Below are positions 42,828 to 50,140 of a DNA stretch of 64,000 bases, one piece after another. Below the pieces are notes generated by a model. That model made no database searches and had not been told where the DNA came from. It saw only the letters and a program-made list of their open reading frames with translations. The DNA lies in the NCBI RefSeq assembly GCF_003667525.1, contig NZ_RCUW01000001.1, positions 124,001-188,000 of the forward strand. Direction: 5' to 3'. Each line of letters starts with the position of its first letter. Position 1 is the first letter of the stretch. This stretch comes from Mycetocola_B reblochoni. GTDB lineage: Bacteria; Actinomycetota; Actinomycetes; Actinomycetales; Microbacteriaceae. The position numbers and the translations under genes were made by a program.

Positions 42828-42871
42828 AGGGGCACTGAGGGGAATGCTGAGCCTTTGGTTGGCTCGTTTCC

Positions 42872-42957
42872 TTATGCCGCCAGGTCGACGGTGGCCTTCA
42901 TGATTGCTTCGAACTCGATGGGGGCCAGCTTCCCTCGTCTTTGTACGGATGTCAGGA
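42872..42957 (-). pseudogene. C-terminal remnant of an IS3-like transposase
   Basis: A minus-strand frame ending in TAA at 42872-42874 reads VQRRGKLAPIEFEAIM then KATVDLAA. The RRxGKLxPIEFE...AA* ending resembles the last residues of IS3-family DDE transposases. Only about 25 codons remain, and they start within 20 bp of the tRNA-Ser 3' end. The catalytic part is absent and no inverted repeat pair was identified. Confidence 0.45.
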
Positions 42958-42966
42958 GGTGCGTTC

Positions 42967-43054
42967 TGGCGGAGGGCGTGGGATTCGAACCCACGAGACA
43001 TTTCTGCCCACTGGTTTTCAAGACCAGCTCCATCGGCCGCTCGGACAGCCCTCC
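42967..43054 (-). tRNA. tRNA-Ser(UGA), CCA encoded
   Basis: The acceptor stem GGAGGGC/GCCCTCC pairs 43048-43054 with 42971-42977. The anticodon loop CTTGAAA gives UGA. A class II variable arm, T-arm GGTTCGAAT and G discriminator are present, and the CCA is encoded (complement of 42967-42969). It lies 66 bp after the HAD gene, in the same direction as serS and HAD. Confidence 0.97.
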
Positions 43055-43120
43055 CGACCCGTCGAACGGGTACCGCGTCAGTCTAGCCGAGCAGCCCCGC
43101 CGGATGGGCCCGCAGTCCGG

Positions 43121-43924
43121 TCAGTCCGGCAGCCCGTCCAGGACCGCGGCGAGCCCGGCCTCCGCGACGGTCCCCGTCGACTCGGACGCCACGGCGTGGA
43201 CCTCGGACGGGGCCTGCCCCATCGCGACGCCCCTGCCACTCCTGGCCGCCCACTCGAGCATCTCGAGGTCGTTGCGACCGTCGCCGACCGCGACCACGCG
43301 CGAGGCGGGGATGTCGAGACGCTCGCGCACCCGCTCCAGGGCCACCGCCTTGTTGACGCCGGCGGGCGCGATGTCCAGCCACGCGGTCCAGCCGATCGCG
43401 TAGGCGACCTGGTGCAGGCCGATCTGCTCGACGACGCGGAGGAACTCCTCCTCGCTGTGCTCCGGCGACACGACGACGATGCGGGTGACCGGCGTGCCGA
43501 GCAGCCCGTCGAACTCGACCTCGGTCGCGCGGGTGAGGTCCCAGTCGCTCATGCCGTTGGTGTACAGCCGCGAACCGTCGGGCAGCTCCACCATGAAGCG
43601 CCCGTCTGCGAGGTGTCCGCGGATCTTCCGCAGCGCCGGCTCGGGGTCGAAGGTCTCGATCTGGAAGCGCTCGTAGCTGCCGTCGGGCAGCCGCCGGAGG
43701 GTGAGCGCACCGTTCGCGCACACCGCATACGAGGGGGTGAGCCCCAGCCGCTCCATGATCGGCTCGGTGTGCTCCCAGCTGCGCCCGGTCGCGAACATGA
43801 CCTCGTGGCCGCGCTCCGCCGCGGCACGCACCGCCGCCTCGGTTGCGGGCTCGATGGTGCCGTCCTCGTTGAGGACGGTGCCGTCCAGGTCGAGCGCGAT
43901 CAGCCGGGGTCGCTCGGCGGTCAC
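43121..43924 (-). CDS. HAD-superfamily (Cof-type) phosphatase
   Basis: Sugar-phosphate or FMN-type phosphatase of 267 aa. Motif I is DLDGTVLN (about 11-18) with the nucleophilic Asp, motif II is MFATGRSW, and motif IV is GDGRNDLEML; the conserved Lys of motif III is in GVNKAVAL. The large type-IIB cap fits the Cof family. The ATG overlaps the serS stop by 4 bp (ATGA), so it is co-translated with seryl-tRNA synthetase, an arrangement seen in other actinomycetes. The substrate is unknown. Confidence 0.9.
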   Translation of the reverse strand: MTAERPRLIALDLDGTVLNEDGTIEPATEAAVRAAAERGHEVMFATGRSWEHTEPIMERLGLTPSYAVCANGALTLRRLPDGSYERFQIETFDPEPALRKIRGHLADGRFMVELPDGSRLYTNGMSDWDLTRATEVEFDGLLGTPVTRIVVVSPEHSEEEFLRVVEQIGLHQVAYAIGWTAWLDIAPAGVNKAVALERVRERLDIPASRVVAVGDGRNDLEMLEWAARSGRGVAMGQAPSEVHAVASESTGTVAEAGLAAVLDGLPD

Positions 43925-45180
43925 AGCGCCGCCGCCACGTCCAGCCCACCGAGGTAGGGCCGCAGCACCTCCGGGATGGTGAACGAGCCGTCGGCGTTCT
44001 GGTGCGTCTCCATGATGGCCACGAGCCAGCGGGTCGTGGCGATGGTGCCGTTGAGGGTGGCGACCGGCTGGGTCTTGCCGTTCTCGCCGCGGAACCGGGT
44101 GCCGAGCCGGCGGGCCTGGAACGTCGTGCAGTTGGAGGTGCTGGTCAGCTCACGAAACGCACCCTGGGTCGGCACCCATGCCTCGAGGTCGTACTTGCGG
44201 GCGGCGGAGGAGCCGAGGTCGCCGGCGGCCGTCTCGATCACGCGGTAGCTGAGGCCGAGGTCCTGGAGCATGCCCTCCTGGAGCGCGACGAGGCGCTGGT
44301 GCTCCGCGTCGGCGTCGGACGGGTCGATGTAGACGAACATCTCGAGCTTGTTGAACTGGTGCACACGGATGATGCCGCGGGTGTCCTTGCCGTAGGAACC
44401 GGCCTCGCGGCGGTAGCAGGTGGACCAGCCGGCGTAGCGGAGCGGCTCCGTCACGTCGATGATCTCGTCGGCGTGGTACCCGGCCAGCGCGACCTCGCTG
44501 GTGCCGGTCAGGTAGAGGTCGTCTTCCTCGAGGTGGTAGATCTCGTCGGAGTGGGCGCCGAGGAAGCCGGTGCCCGCCATGATCTCCGGCTTGACCAGCG
44601 TGGGCGTGATCATGGGCACGAAGCCGTTCGCCAGGACCCGGTCGAGCGCGAGGCTCATCAGCGCGATCTCAAGCCGGGCGGCGACGCCGCGCAGGTAGTA
44701 GAAGCGCGCGCCGGAGACCTTGGTGCCGCGGGCCATGTCGATGCCGCCGGTGATCTCGCCGATCTCCAGGTGGTCGCGCGGCTCGAAGTCGAAGCTCGGC
44801 CGGGTGCCGACCTCGCGGAGGGTGACGAAGTCATCCTCCCCGCCGGCGGGGACCCCGTCGAGCACGATGTTCTGGATGGCGCGGGCGGCCGCGTCCGATG
44901 CCGTCTCCGCGGCGGCGGCCTCCTGCTGCGCCGCCTTGACGGCCGCGGCGAGGTCCTTCACCTGCGCCAGCAGCGCCGGCTTGTCCTCCTTGGACGCCTG
45001 GGCGACGCGTTTGCCGAAGGCGTTCTGCTCGGCCCGGAGCTCCTCGAAGCGGCCGATCGCCTCGCGCCGCACGCGGTCGGCGTCGATGGCGGAGTCGACC
45101 AGATCGGGCGAGGCCCCACGGAGCCGCTGGGAGTGTCGGACGAGGTCGGGGTTCTCACGCAGCACGGAAGGATCGATCAC
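43921..45180 (-). CDS. serS: Seryl-tRNA synthetase
   Basis: Class II aminoacyl-tRNA synthetase charging tRNA-Ser, 419 aa, full length. The N-terminal coiled-coil arm (about 30-105) recognises the long variable arm. TGTSEVALAGYH supplies the serine-binding TxE motif, and motif 2 is CYRREAGSYGKDTRG. The C-terminal LTSTSNCTTFQARRLGTRFR and GTIATTRWLVAIMETHQ hold motif 3. The start is GTG at 45178-45180. TAGACT on the minus strand (45187-45192) lies 6 bp upstream, so the mRNA is probably leaderless. A tRNA-Ser gene follows downstream of the co-transcribed HAD gene. Confidence 0.97.
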   Translation of the reverse strand: MIDPSVLRENPDLVRHSQRLRGASPDLVDSAIDADRVRREAIGRFEELRAEQNAFGKRVAQASKEDKPALLAQVKDLAAAVKAAQQEAAAAETASDAAARAIQNIVLDGVPAGGEDDFVTLREVGTRPSFDFEPRDHLEIGEITGGIDMARGTKVSGARFYYLRGVAARLEIALMSLALDRVLANGFVPMITPTLVKPEIMAGTGFLGAHSDEIYHLEEDDLYLTGTSEVALAGYHADEIIDVTEPLRYAGWSTCYRREAGSYGKDTRGIIRVHQFNKLEMFVYIDPSDADAEHQRLVALQEGMLQDLGLSYRVIETAAGDLGSSAARKYDLEAWVPTQGAFRELTSTSNCTTFQARRLGTRFRGENGKTQPVATLNGTIATTRWLVAIMETHQNADGSFTIPEVLRPYLGGLDVAAAL

Positions 45181-45229
45181 GCGACAAGTCTACGCGGGCG
45201 CCGGGGCGCGGGTGGTCTACCGTTGGGGC

Positions 45230-46264
45230 ATGACCGATCGACGACAGAACGAGGCGCCGGGCATCGCTGTCATCGTCAACCCGGTGAAGATGCCGGTCAC
45301 CCAGCTGCGCGAGATCGTGGCTCCCGCGGCACGGGCCGCGGGCTTCGCCGAGCCGCTGTGGCTGGAGACGACCGAGGACGACGCCGGGCAGGGCATGGCG
45401 GCCGAGGCCCTCGCGGCCGGGGTCGAGCTGGTGCTGGCCGCTGGGGGCGACGGCACGATCAGGGCCGTCGTGGAGGGGCTGCGCGGCTCGGAGGTGCGGC
45501 TCGGGCTCATCCCCGGCGGGACGGGCAACCTGCTGGCGCGCAACCTGGACCTGCCGCTCAGCTCGATGGCCGACGCCGTCGCGATCGCCCTGGGCGGGGC
45601 GAGCCGCGCCATCGACGTGGGCTTCGTCGAGCTGATCAGGGACGGCGGTTCCCGCAGCGAGCACAGTTTCGCGGTGATGGCGGGTCTCGGCATCGACGCC
45701 GAGGTCATGGCGAGCACCAATTCGTCGCTGAAGAAGTCGATCGGCTGGCTCGCCTATGTGGAGGCCGGCGCACGCGCGCTGCCGAAGGCGAAGCCGTTCC
45801 CCGTCGACTACCAGCTGATCGGGCGGCACAGGCACACCGTCCACGTCTCGACTGTCCTTGTCGGCAACTGCGGCAGGCTCCAGGGCGGCATCGAGCTGTT
45901 CCCCGACGCGGCGATCGACGACGGGGAGCTCGACGTGGCGATCCTCCAGCCGCGCGGGCTCTTCGGCTGGCTGAAGGTCTGGCGACGGGTGCACTGGGAG
46001 AACAGCGCCCTCAAGCGCACCGCGATCGGTCGGCGCATCCTGCGGCTCAGCCCCGAGTCGAAGCGCTCGCGCGAGACGATCAGCTACCTGCGCGGGTCGG
46101 GCATCGCGCTGCGGCTCGACCGGCCCCGGCTGATCGAGCTGGACGGGGACGACCTGGGTGAGGTCGTCGGGGCGCGGTTCAGCGCCGACCCGTCGTCGCT
46201 GCGCATCGCGGTCAGGCCCGAGGCGGCCGAGGCCGCTCACCCACCCATCGCGTCCGGCGACTGA
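45230..46264 (+). CDS. Diacylglycerol kinase/sphingosine kinase-family lipid kinase
   Basis: Protein of 344 aa with the DAGK catalytic fold. The nucleotide loop is LAAGGDGTIRAVVEGL, followed by LIPGGTGNLLARNLDLP, with VMAGLGIDAEVM and GGIELFPDAAIDDGELDV later. Bacterial members phosphorylate diacylglycerol or related lipids, or serve in phosphatidylinositol-type lipid pathways. TACCGT at 45218-45223 is 6 bp before the ATG, so the transcript is probably leaderless. It is divergent from serS. Its last 28 bp overlap the convergent membrane-protein gene. Exact lipid substrate unknown. Confidence 0.88.
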   Translation: MTDRRQNEAPGIAVIVNPVKMPVTQLREIVAPAARAAGFAEPLWLETTEDDAGQGMAAEALAAGVELVLAAGGDGTIRAVVEGLRGSEVRLGLIPGGTGNLLARNLDLPLSSMADAVAIALGGASRAIDVGFVELIRDGGSRSEHSFAVMAGLGIDAEVMASTNSSLKKSIGWLAYVEAGARALPKAKPFPVDYQLIGRHRHTVHVSTVLVGNCGRLQGGIELFPDAAIDDGELDVAILQPRGLFGWLKVWRRVHWENSALKRTAIGRRILRLSPESKRSRETISYLRGSGIALRLDRPRLIELDGDDLGEVVGARFSADPSSLRIAVRPEAAEAAHPPIASGD

Positions 46265-46953
46265 GCCGGCGTGACCCCCGCGGGCTGACGGGCGGCCCCT
46301 GACGCCCGGGCGTCGCGCAGCCGCAGGGAAAGCTCCGCGTCCCGCCGGACGGCGAGGACGACGAGCCCGGCGACCGCGAGGGCGATTCCCCCGCCGGCGA
46401 TCGCTGCGACGGGCGAGAGCCGCCATCTGATGCGGAGACTGTAGCTCGGCGGTCCGGCGAGGGACCAGCTCGTCTCGATGACGGTCTCGGGCTCATCGTC
46501 AGACCCCGTCGTGATCCCGTGCGTGGTGGTCCAGGAGCCGTTGCCGCCGTCGGACCCGTCACCAATGTGAACCGTCACCTCGGGAGGCGCGGACCCCGCG
46601 TTGATGGTCTCCAGCAGCAGAGGGATGCGCATCCACGACTGGTCGCTCGCCGTCGCACGGAGTGTGGCCCTCTGCTCGACCGTGTCGGCGTCGTCCCCCG
46701 TCAGCTGTTGCAGCATGCGGTCGCGCTCGTCGTCGAAGACGCTGTCCACAGTGCGTTGCCCCGCGAGCACCGCCTGAACGTTGGCGGATGCCTGGGAAGC
46801 GACGATGCCGGTGCCGATCGCGGCGATGATCGCGCCCGCGCCGAGCAGCGCGAACCCGACCGCACGGGTCCCTGCGGTAGCGCGGATCCGGGGGTCTGAC
46901 GCGATGCGCGCGCCTGCGCGGGGGCGTGGGCGTGGGCGTGGGCGGGCGTTCAT
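46237..46953 (-). CDS. Hypothetical membrane protein, two transmembrane segments
   Basis: Protein of 238 aa: a basic Arg/Pro-rich start (MNARPRPRPRPRAGAR), a first hydrophobic helix (about 32-52), an extracytoplasmic region of about 120 residues with acidic patches, and a second helix near 190-212 (AAIAGGGIALAVAGLVVLAV). The start overlaps the stop of the upstream two-TM gene (ATGA), and the 3' end overlaps the lipid kinase gene by 28 bp. No family recognised. Probably acts with its upstream partner. Confidence 0.7.
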   Translation of the reverse strand: MNARPRPRPRPRAGARIASDPRIRATAGTRAVGFALLGAGAIIAAIGTGIVASQASANVQAVLAGQRTVDSVFDDERDRMLQQLTGDDADTVEQRATLRATASDQSWMRIPLLLETINAGSAPPEVTVHIGDGSDGGNGSWTTTHGITTGSDDEPETVIETSWSLAGPPSYSLRIRWRLSPVAAIAGGGIALAVAGLVVLAVRRDAELSLRLRDARASGAARQPAGVTPAQSPDAMGG

Positions 46954-47756
46954 GCCACCGTCTCGGACGACGACTCGGGCGTCCTGTCCGCCTCGTCCCG
47001 GCGCGTGCGCGGCGCCCCCGCATCTCCGTCCCGCGGCGGACGACGGGCTGCGCTGAGGGCGAGCACGAAGAGCACGGCAATCACGGTCGCCCCGCCGAGC
47101 ACGATGCAGACCGGCGCCAGAGCCCAACTGAGCTGCAGCAGCAGGAGCTGCGTCTGCAGGTCGTTCTCATCGATTCCCTCGGAGTAGCCGCCGTAAAGCA
47201 TGGTCGTCGACGCGGCGGCGGTGTACTGCGCCCACAGGCCGATCACGAGCAGAACCGCGCCGAGGATCGTCAGCAGGACGAGCCAGGCGTTGCGGGACCA
47301 CAGCCGCCGCCGGGCGGGCACGGCACCCTCCTGCGGGGAGGGGAGCGGGTCGTGGCGGCTGTCGGCGCCGTGTCGTGCGGTCTCGCGCGGGAAGCGACCG
47401 GGAGCGGAGCGGGACTCCTCCGCACGAGGTGTCTCGCCTGTCGCCAGTGCCGCCGGCACGATCCCGGAGTCGGGGGCGACCCGGTTCGACCGGACCGGCC
47501 CGGGCTCCGAGGCGGTGGGGGACGCGGCCCGAGAGGAGGTCACGCGGAGCGGACGGCGAGTCGCCCCTGAGGCCGGGGTGCCGTCGCCGGGTGCGGCGCC
47601 CACGGGGCGCTCGGCCACGGCTTCGGCGGTCAGGGCCTCGGCGGTCAGGGGCTCGGGATGCTCGCCGGCAGAGCGGCCCGCGAACCCCGGCTGGAACTCG
47701 GCCGCGTACCGCGGGTCGAAGCCGCTGGCCGGCATGTCACTCGACTGGTCGGGCAT
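46950..47756 (-). CDS. Hypothetical membrane protein with low-complexity N-terminus
   Basis: Protein of 268 aa. The first 145 residues are Ala/Pro/Glu/Arg-rich, low complexity and probably disordered. Two hydrophobic helices follow (WLVLLTILGAVLLVIGLWAQ at about 155-175, and APVCIVLGGATVIAVLFVLAL near 213-234), enclosing a short loop with YGGYSEGIDENDLQ. GAGGGAG precedes the ATG. It is translationally coupled to the next two-TM gene. Not recognised. The near neighbour on the other strand, ogt, is divergent. Confidence 0.65.
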   Translation of the reverse strand: MPDQSSDMPASGFDPRYAAEFQPGFAGRSAGEHPEPLTAEALTAEAVAERPVGAAPGDGTPASGATRRPLRVTSSRAASPTASEPGPVRSNRVAPDSGIVPAALATGETPRAEESRSAPGRFPRETARHGADSRHDPLPSPQEGAVPARRRLWSRNAWLVLLTILGAVLLVIGLWAQYTAAASTTMLYGGYSEGIDENDLQTQLLLLQLSWALAPVCIVLGGATVIAVLFVLALSAARRPPRDGDAGAPRTRRDEADRTPESSSETVA

Positions 47757-47894
47757 GTCGTTCCGCTCCCTCGTCCTGCACAACTCGGTTGGGGCCACCG
47801 TGTCCCCACGCCGAGCGTATCGACCGGGCCGGGGCGGCGACAGCGGCACGCTCGGACGAGCAGACACAATGAGCACAGGAGTTCCGGGAGGACC

Positions 47895-48392
47895 ATGCAG
47901 CACACCATCATCGACTCGCCCGTCGGCGAGCTCGACCTCGTCAGCCACGACGGCGCCCTCGCTGGCGTCTACTTCCGCGACCACCGCCACGCGCCCAGCG
48001 ACAGGGGCGAGCGGGTCTCCCTGCCGCTCGCAGCGTCCGTGCTGCAACTCGCCGCCGAGCAACTCGCGGAGTACTTCGCCGGTCACCGTCGGGCGTTCAC
48101 GCTCACCCACCGGGTCGACGGCACCGAGTTCCAGCGTCGCGTGTGGGACGAGCTGGAACGCATCCCGTTCGGGTCGACCGCGAGCTACGGCGAGCTGGCG
48201 GCCAAGATCGGCTCGCCCGCCGCCGTCAGGGCGGTCGGGCTGGCCAACGGCAGGAACCCGCTGAGCATCGTGGTCCCCTGCCACCGCGTCGTGGGGGCGA
48301 CCGGCCAGCTCACCGGCTACGGCGGGGGCGTCGAGGTCAAGCGACGGCTGCTCGACATGGAGCGGCTGGTCGTCGATCCCCCGCTGATCTGA
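47895..48392 (+). CDS. ogt: Methylated-DNA--protein-cysteine S-methyltransferase
   Basis: Suicide DNA repair protein of 165 aa that removes O6-alkyl groups from guanine. The acceptor cysteine is in VVPCHRVVGATGQLTGYGGG. The helix-turn-helix part is FGSTASYGELAAKIGSPAAV with the arginine finger region RAVGLANGRNP. GGGAGG precedes the ATG. It converges with pheA. A single-domain Ogt type without AdaA fusion. Confidence 0.95.
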   Translation: MQHTIIDSPVGELDLVSHDGALAGVYFRDHRHAPSDRGERVSLPLAASVLQLAAEQLAEYFAGHRRAFTLTHRVDGTEFQRRVWDELERIPFGSTASYGELAAKIGSPAAVRAVGLANGRNPLSIVVPCHRVVGATGQLTGYGGGVEVKRRLLDMERLVVDPPLI

Positions 48393-48450
48393 CGGGGAGC
48401 GCCAGCCGGTCACAGTCACACGCCGCGACGGACCGCGCCGACGGGGAGCG

Positions 48451-49410
48451 TCAGTCGACCGGCGCACCGCTGAGCAGCTCGCGCAGCCAGTCCCTCGCCT
48501 CGACGAAGACCGCGTCGGTGTACCTCTCCTCGACGACGGTCGGCACGCGGTCGGCACGCGGGTACGAGCCGAGGAACGTCACCCCGGGGCTGAAGCGGCG
48601 CACTCCGAGCAGAGCGTCGGCCACCCGTTCGTCGGTGACGTGACCGTCCAGATCGATGACGAAGCGGTAGCGCCCGAGGGCGTCGCCGATCGGGCGGGAC
48701 TCCAGAAGGGACATGTTGACGCCCCGCGTGGAGAACTGCTCGAGCAGACCGAGCAGCGCACCCGCACGGTCCACCGAAAGCTCGGCGACGATGCTGGTCT
48801 TGTCGGCACCGGTGCGCGGCGGGACCGGACGGCTCGTCGGGGCGACGAGGACGAAGCGGGTGACCGCGGTGTCGGAGTCGGCGATGCCCTCGGCGAGCAC
48901 ATCGACGTCGTACAGGCCGACCACCCCGGGAGGGGCGATCGCCGCGTCGGCGAGCGCGCTGTCGAACAGCTCCGCCGCCGCCGCCACGTTGCTCGACGCC
49001 GGGACGTGGCCGTGGGCGGGGATCGCCGCGTCCAGCCAGCGGTGGCACTGCGCGTACGCGACCGGGTGGGCGTTGATCCGCCTGACCTGGTCGAGCGTGG
49101 TCCCCCTGCGAGCCACGAGCACGAACGACACCGGGACGAGGTACTCGCCGACCACACGGAGCCCGGGGATCGTGGCGAGGGCGTCCTGCGCGACGGACAC
49201 TCCGCCCTCGATGGAGTTCTCGATCGCGATCATCGCCGCGTCGCTGCGGCCCGCCGCGACGTCGGCCAGCGCCTCGCCGACGTTGTTGACGCTGTGCCAC
49301 TCCTGGCCGACCGCCTCGGGCACCTGGGCCAGGGCCGCCTCCGTGAAGGTCCCCCTCGGCCCCAGGTAGCTGTAGCGACGCTCGGGCTGGGGGGCGTGTG
49401 GGGTGCTCAT
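48451..49410 (-). CDS. pheA: Prephenate dehydratase
   Basis: Phenylalanine biosynthesis enzyme of 319 aa converting prephenate to phenylpyruvate. The catalytic domain (about 15-195) opens with YLGPRGTFTEAAL and ends with the TRFVL motif (DTAVTRFVLV), with the active-site Thr. An ACT regulatory domain follows (about 210-285) with GALLGLLEQFSTRGVNMSLL and the Phe-binding ESRP. Monofunctional, no chorismate mutase domain. The start is the ATG at 49408-49410. TAGGAT (minus strand, 49418-49423) lies 7 bp upstream, so it is probably leaderless; a TTG 6 bp earlier is less likely. Confidence 0.95.
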   Translation of the reverse strand: MSTPHAPQPERRYSYLGPRGTFTEAALAQVPEAVGQEWHSVNNVGEALADVAAGRSDAAMIAIENSIEGGVSVAQDALATIPGLRVVGEYLVPVSFVLVARRGTTLDQVRRINAHPVAYAQCHRWLDAAIPAHGHVPASSNVAAAAELFDSALADAAIAPPGVVGLYDVDVLAEGIADSDTAVTRFVLVAPTSRPVPPRTGADKTSIVAELSVDRAGALLGLLEQFSTRGVNMSLLESRPIGDALGRYRFVIDLDGHVTDERVADALLGVRRFSPGVTFLGSYPRADRVPTVVEERYTDAVFVEARDWLRELLSGAPVD

Positions 49411-49420
49411 TCTCAAAATC

Positions 49421-50023
49421 CTAGCGAGGCGCGGGCGCCGGCCCCCCTGCGCCTCCGGGGAGCGACGGCCAGTCGACGGGGCTCCTGTCCTCGGCGGCGA
49501 GCATGCCCGCGCTCCAGCTGTCGCTTCGGGCGCCGCGCTGGACGAGGTCCTTCCGTCCGCAGCCCTCGAATCGGAAGCCGAGCGCCTGGGCGACGCGGGC
49601 GGAATCGACGTTGCCGAGCCCCGCGCGCCACGCCAGGCGCTCGAGCGCGAGCCCGTGGGGCGGAGCGGAGAACGCGAAGTCGATCACGGCACGCGCCGCC
49701 TCCCGGAGGAGTCCCTCGCCGCGCCACTGCCTGCCCAGCCAGTAGCCGATCTCGGCACCGCGGTCGGCCACGTCGTGCAGGTCGATGACGCCGACGAGCT
49801 CACCGGACCGGCGGATTCCCCAGGTCAGCGAGTCGCCGCTGCGCCATCCCTGACCGACGACGGAGGACACGAAGGTGCTCGCGTCGACGCGTCGGTAGGG
49901 GACGGGGACGGTGGTCCACTTCTGGATGTCCGGATCCTGGCACGCACGGAAGATGGGGTCGATGTCGTCCTCGACGGGGACGCTGAGTTCCAGGCGTTCG
50001 GTGCGCAGGATCACGGGGAGCAT
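49421..50023 (-). CDS. RimJ/RimL-type GNAT acetyltransferase
   Basis: Protein of 200 aa with the GNAT_3 layout typical of ribosomal-protein or small-molecule acetyltransferases: ILRTERLELSVPVEDDIDPI at the start, GWLGRQWRGEGLLREA-type motif A (IGYWLGRQWRGEGLLREAAR) in the middle, and NVDSARVAQALGFRFEG near the end. The acetyl-CoA motif is RGEGLL. The start is the ATG at 50021-50023. Its stop lies only 10 bp before the pheA start and covers the pheA promoter area. Substrate unknown. Confidence 0.85.
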   Translation of the reverse strand: MLPVILRTERLELSVPVEDDIDPIFRACQDPDIQKWTTVPVPYRRVDASTFVSSVVGQGWRSGDSLTWGIRRSGELVGVIDLHDVADRGAEIGYWLGRQWRGEGLLREAARAVIDFAFSAPPHGLALERLAWRAGLGNVDSARVAQALGFRFEGCGRKDLVQRGARSDSWSAGMLAAEDRSPVDWPSLPGGAGGPAPAPR

Positions 50024-50140
50024 GCGGGCCACGCTACCGCCAGCGCAGGGCCGTCCCTGAACAGACCTGCCGGGCCGGGCGGAACGGTCGCTGTGCGCCG
50101 CCTCCCAGGCGCCGCGGCGTCCGCCTGCCACAATGTGTGC

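Larger units (their letters stand above)
40600..42966. mobile_element. Genomic island remnant at the 3' end of tRNA-Ser(UGA)
   Basis: Base composition drops sharply here compared with both flanks. The segment abuts the 3' (CCA) end of tRNA-Ser(UGA), the classical integration site of actinomycete elements. It contains a phage/plasmid primase-like remnant, a possible transposase tail, small unknown ORFs and a toxin/immunity-like pair, and the resident gene at its far edge appears truncated. No integrase and no second copy of the tRNA 3' end were found, so it is a remnant with uncertain borders. Confidence 0.6.

Noticed and set aside
40600..42966. CRISPR array or prophage with structural genes in the low-G+C island
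   Set aside because: No regularly spaced repeats, integrase, terminase, capsid or lysis genes are visible; the segment holds only small ORFs and remnants.
42591..43001. 136-aa protein starting inside the tRNA-Ser gene
   Set aside because: Its first 50 residues read through the tRNA end and the possible transposase tail in the wrong frame. Only the 3' part could be coding, listed with low confidence.
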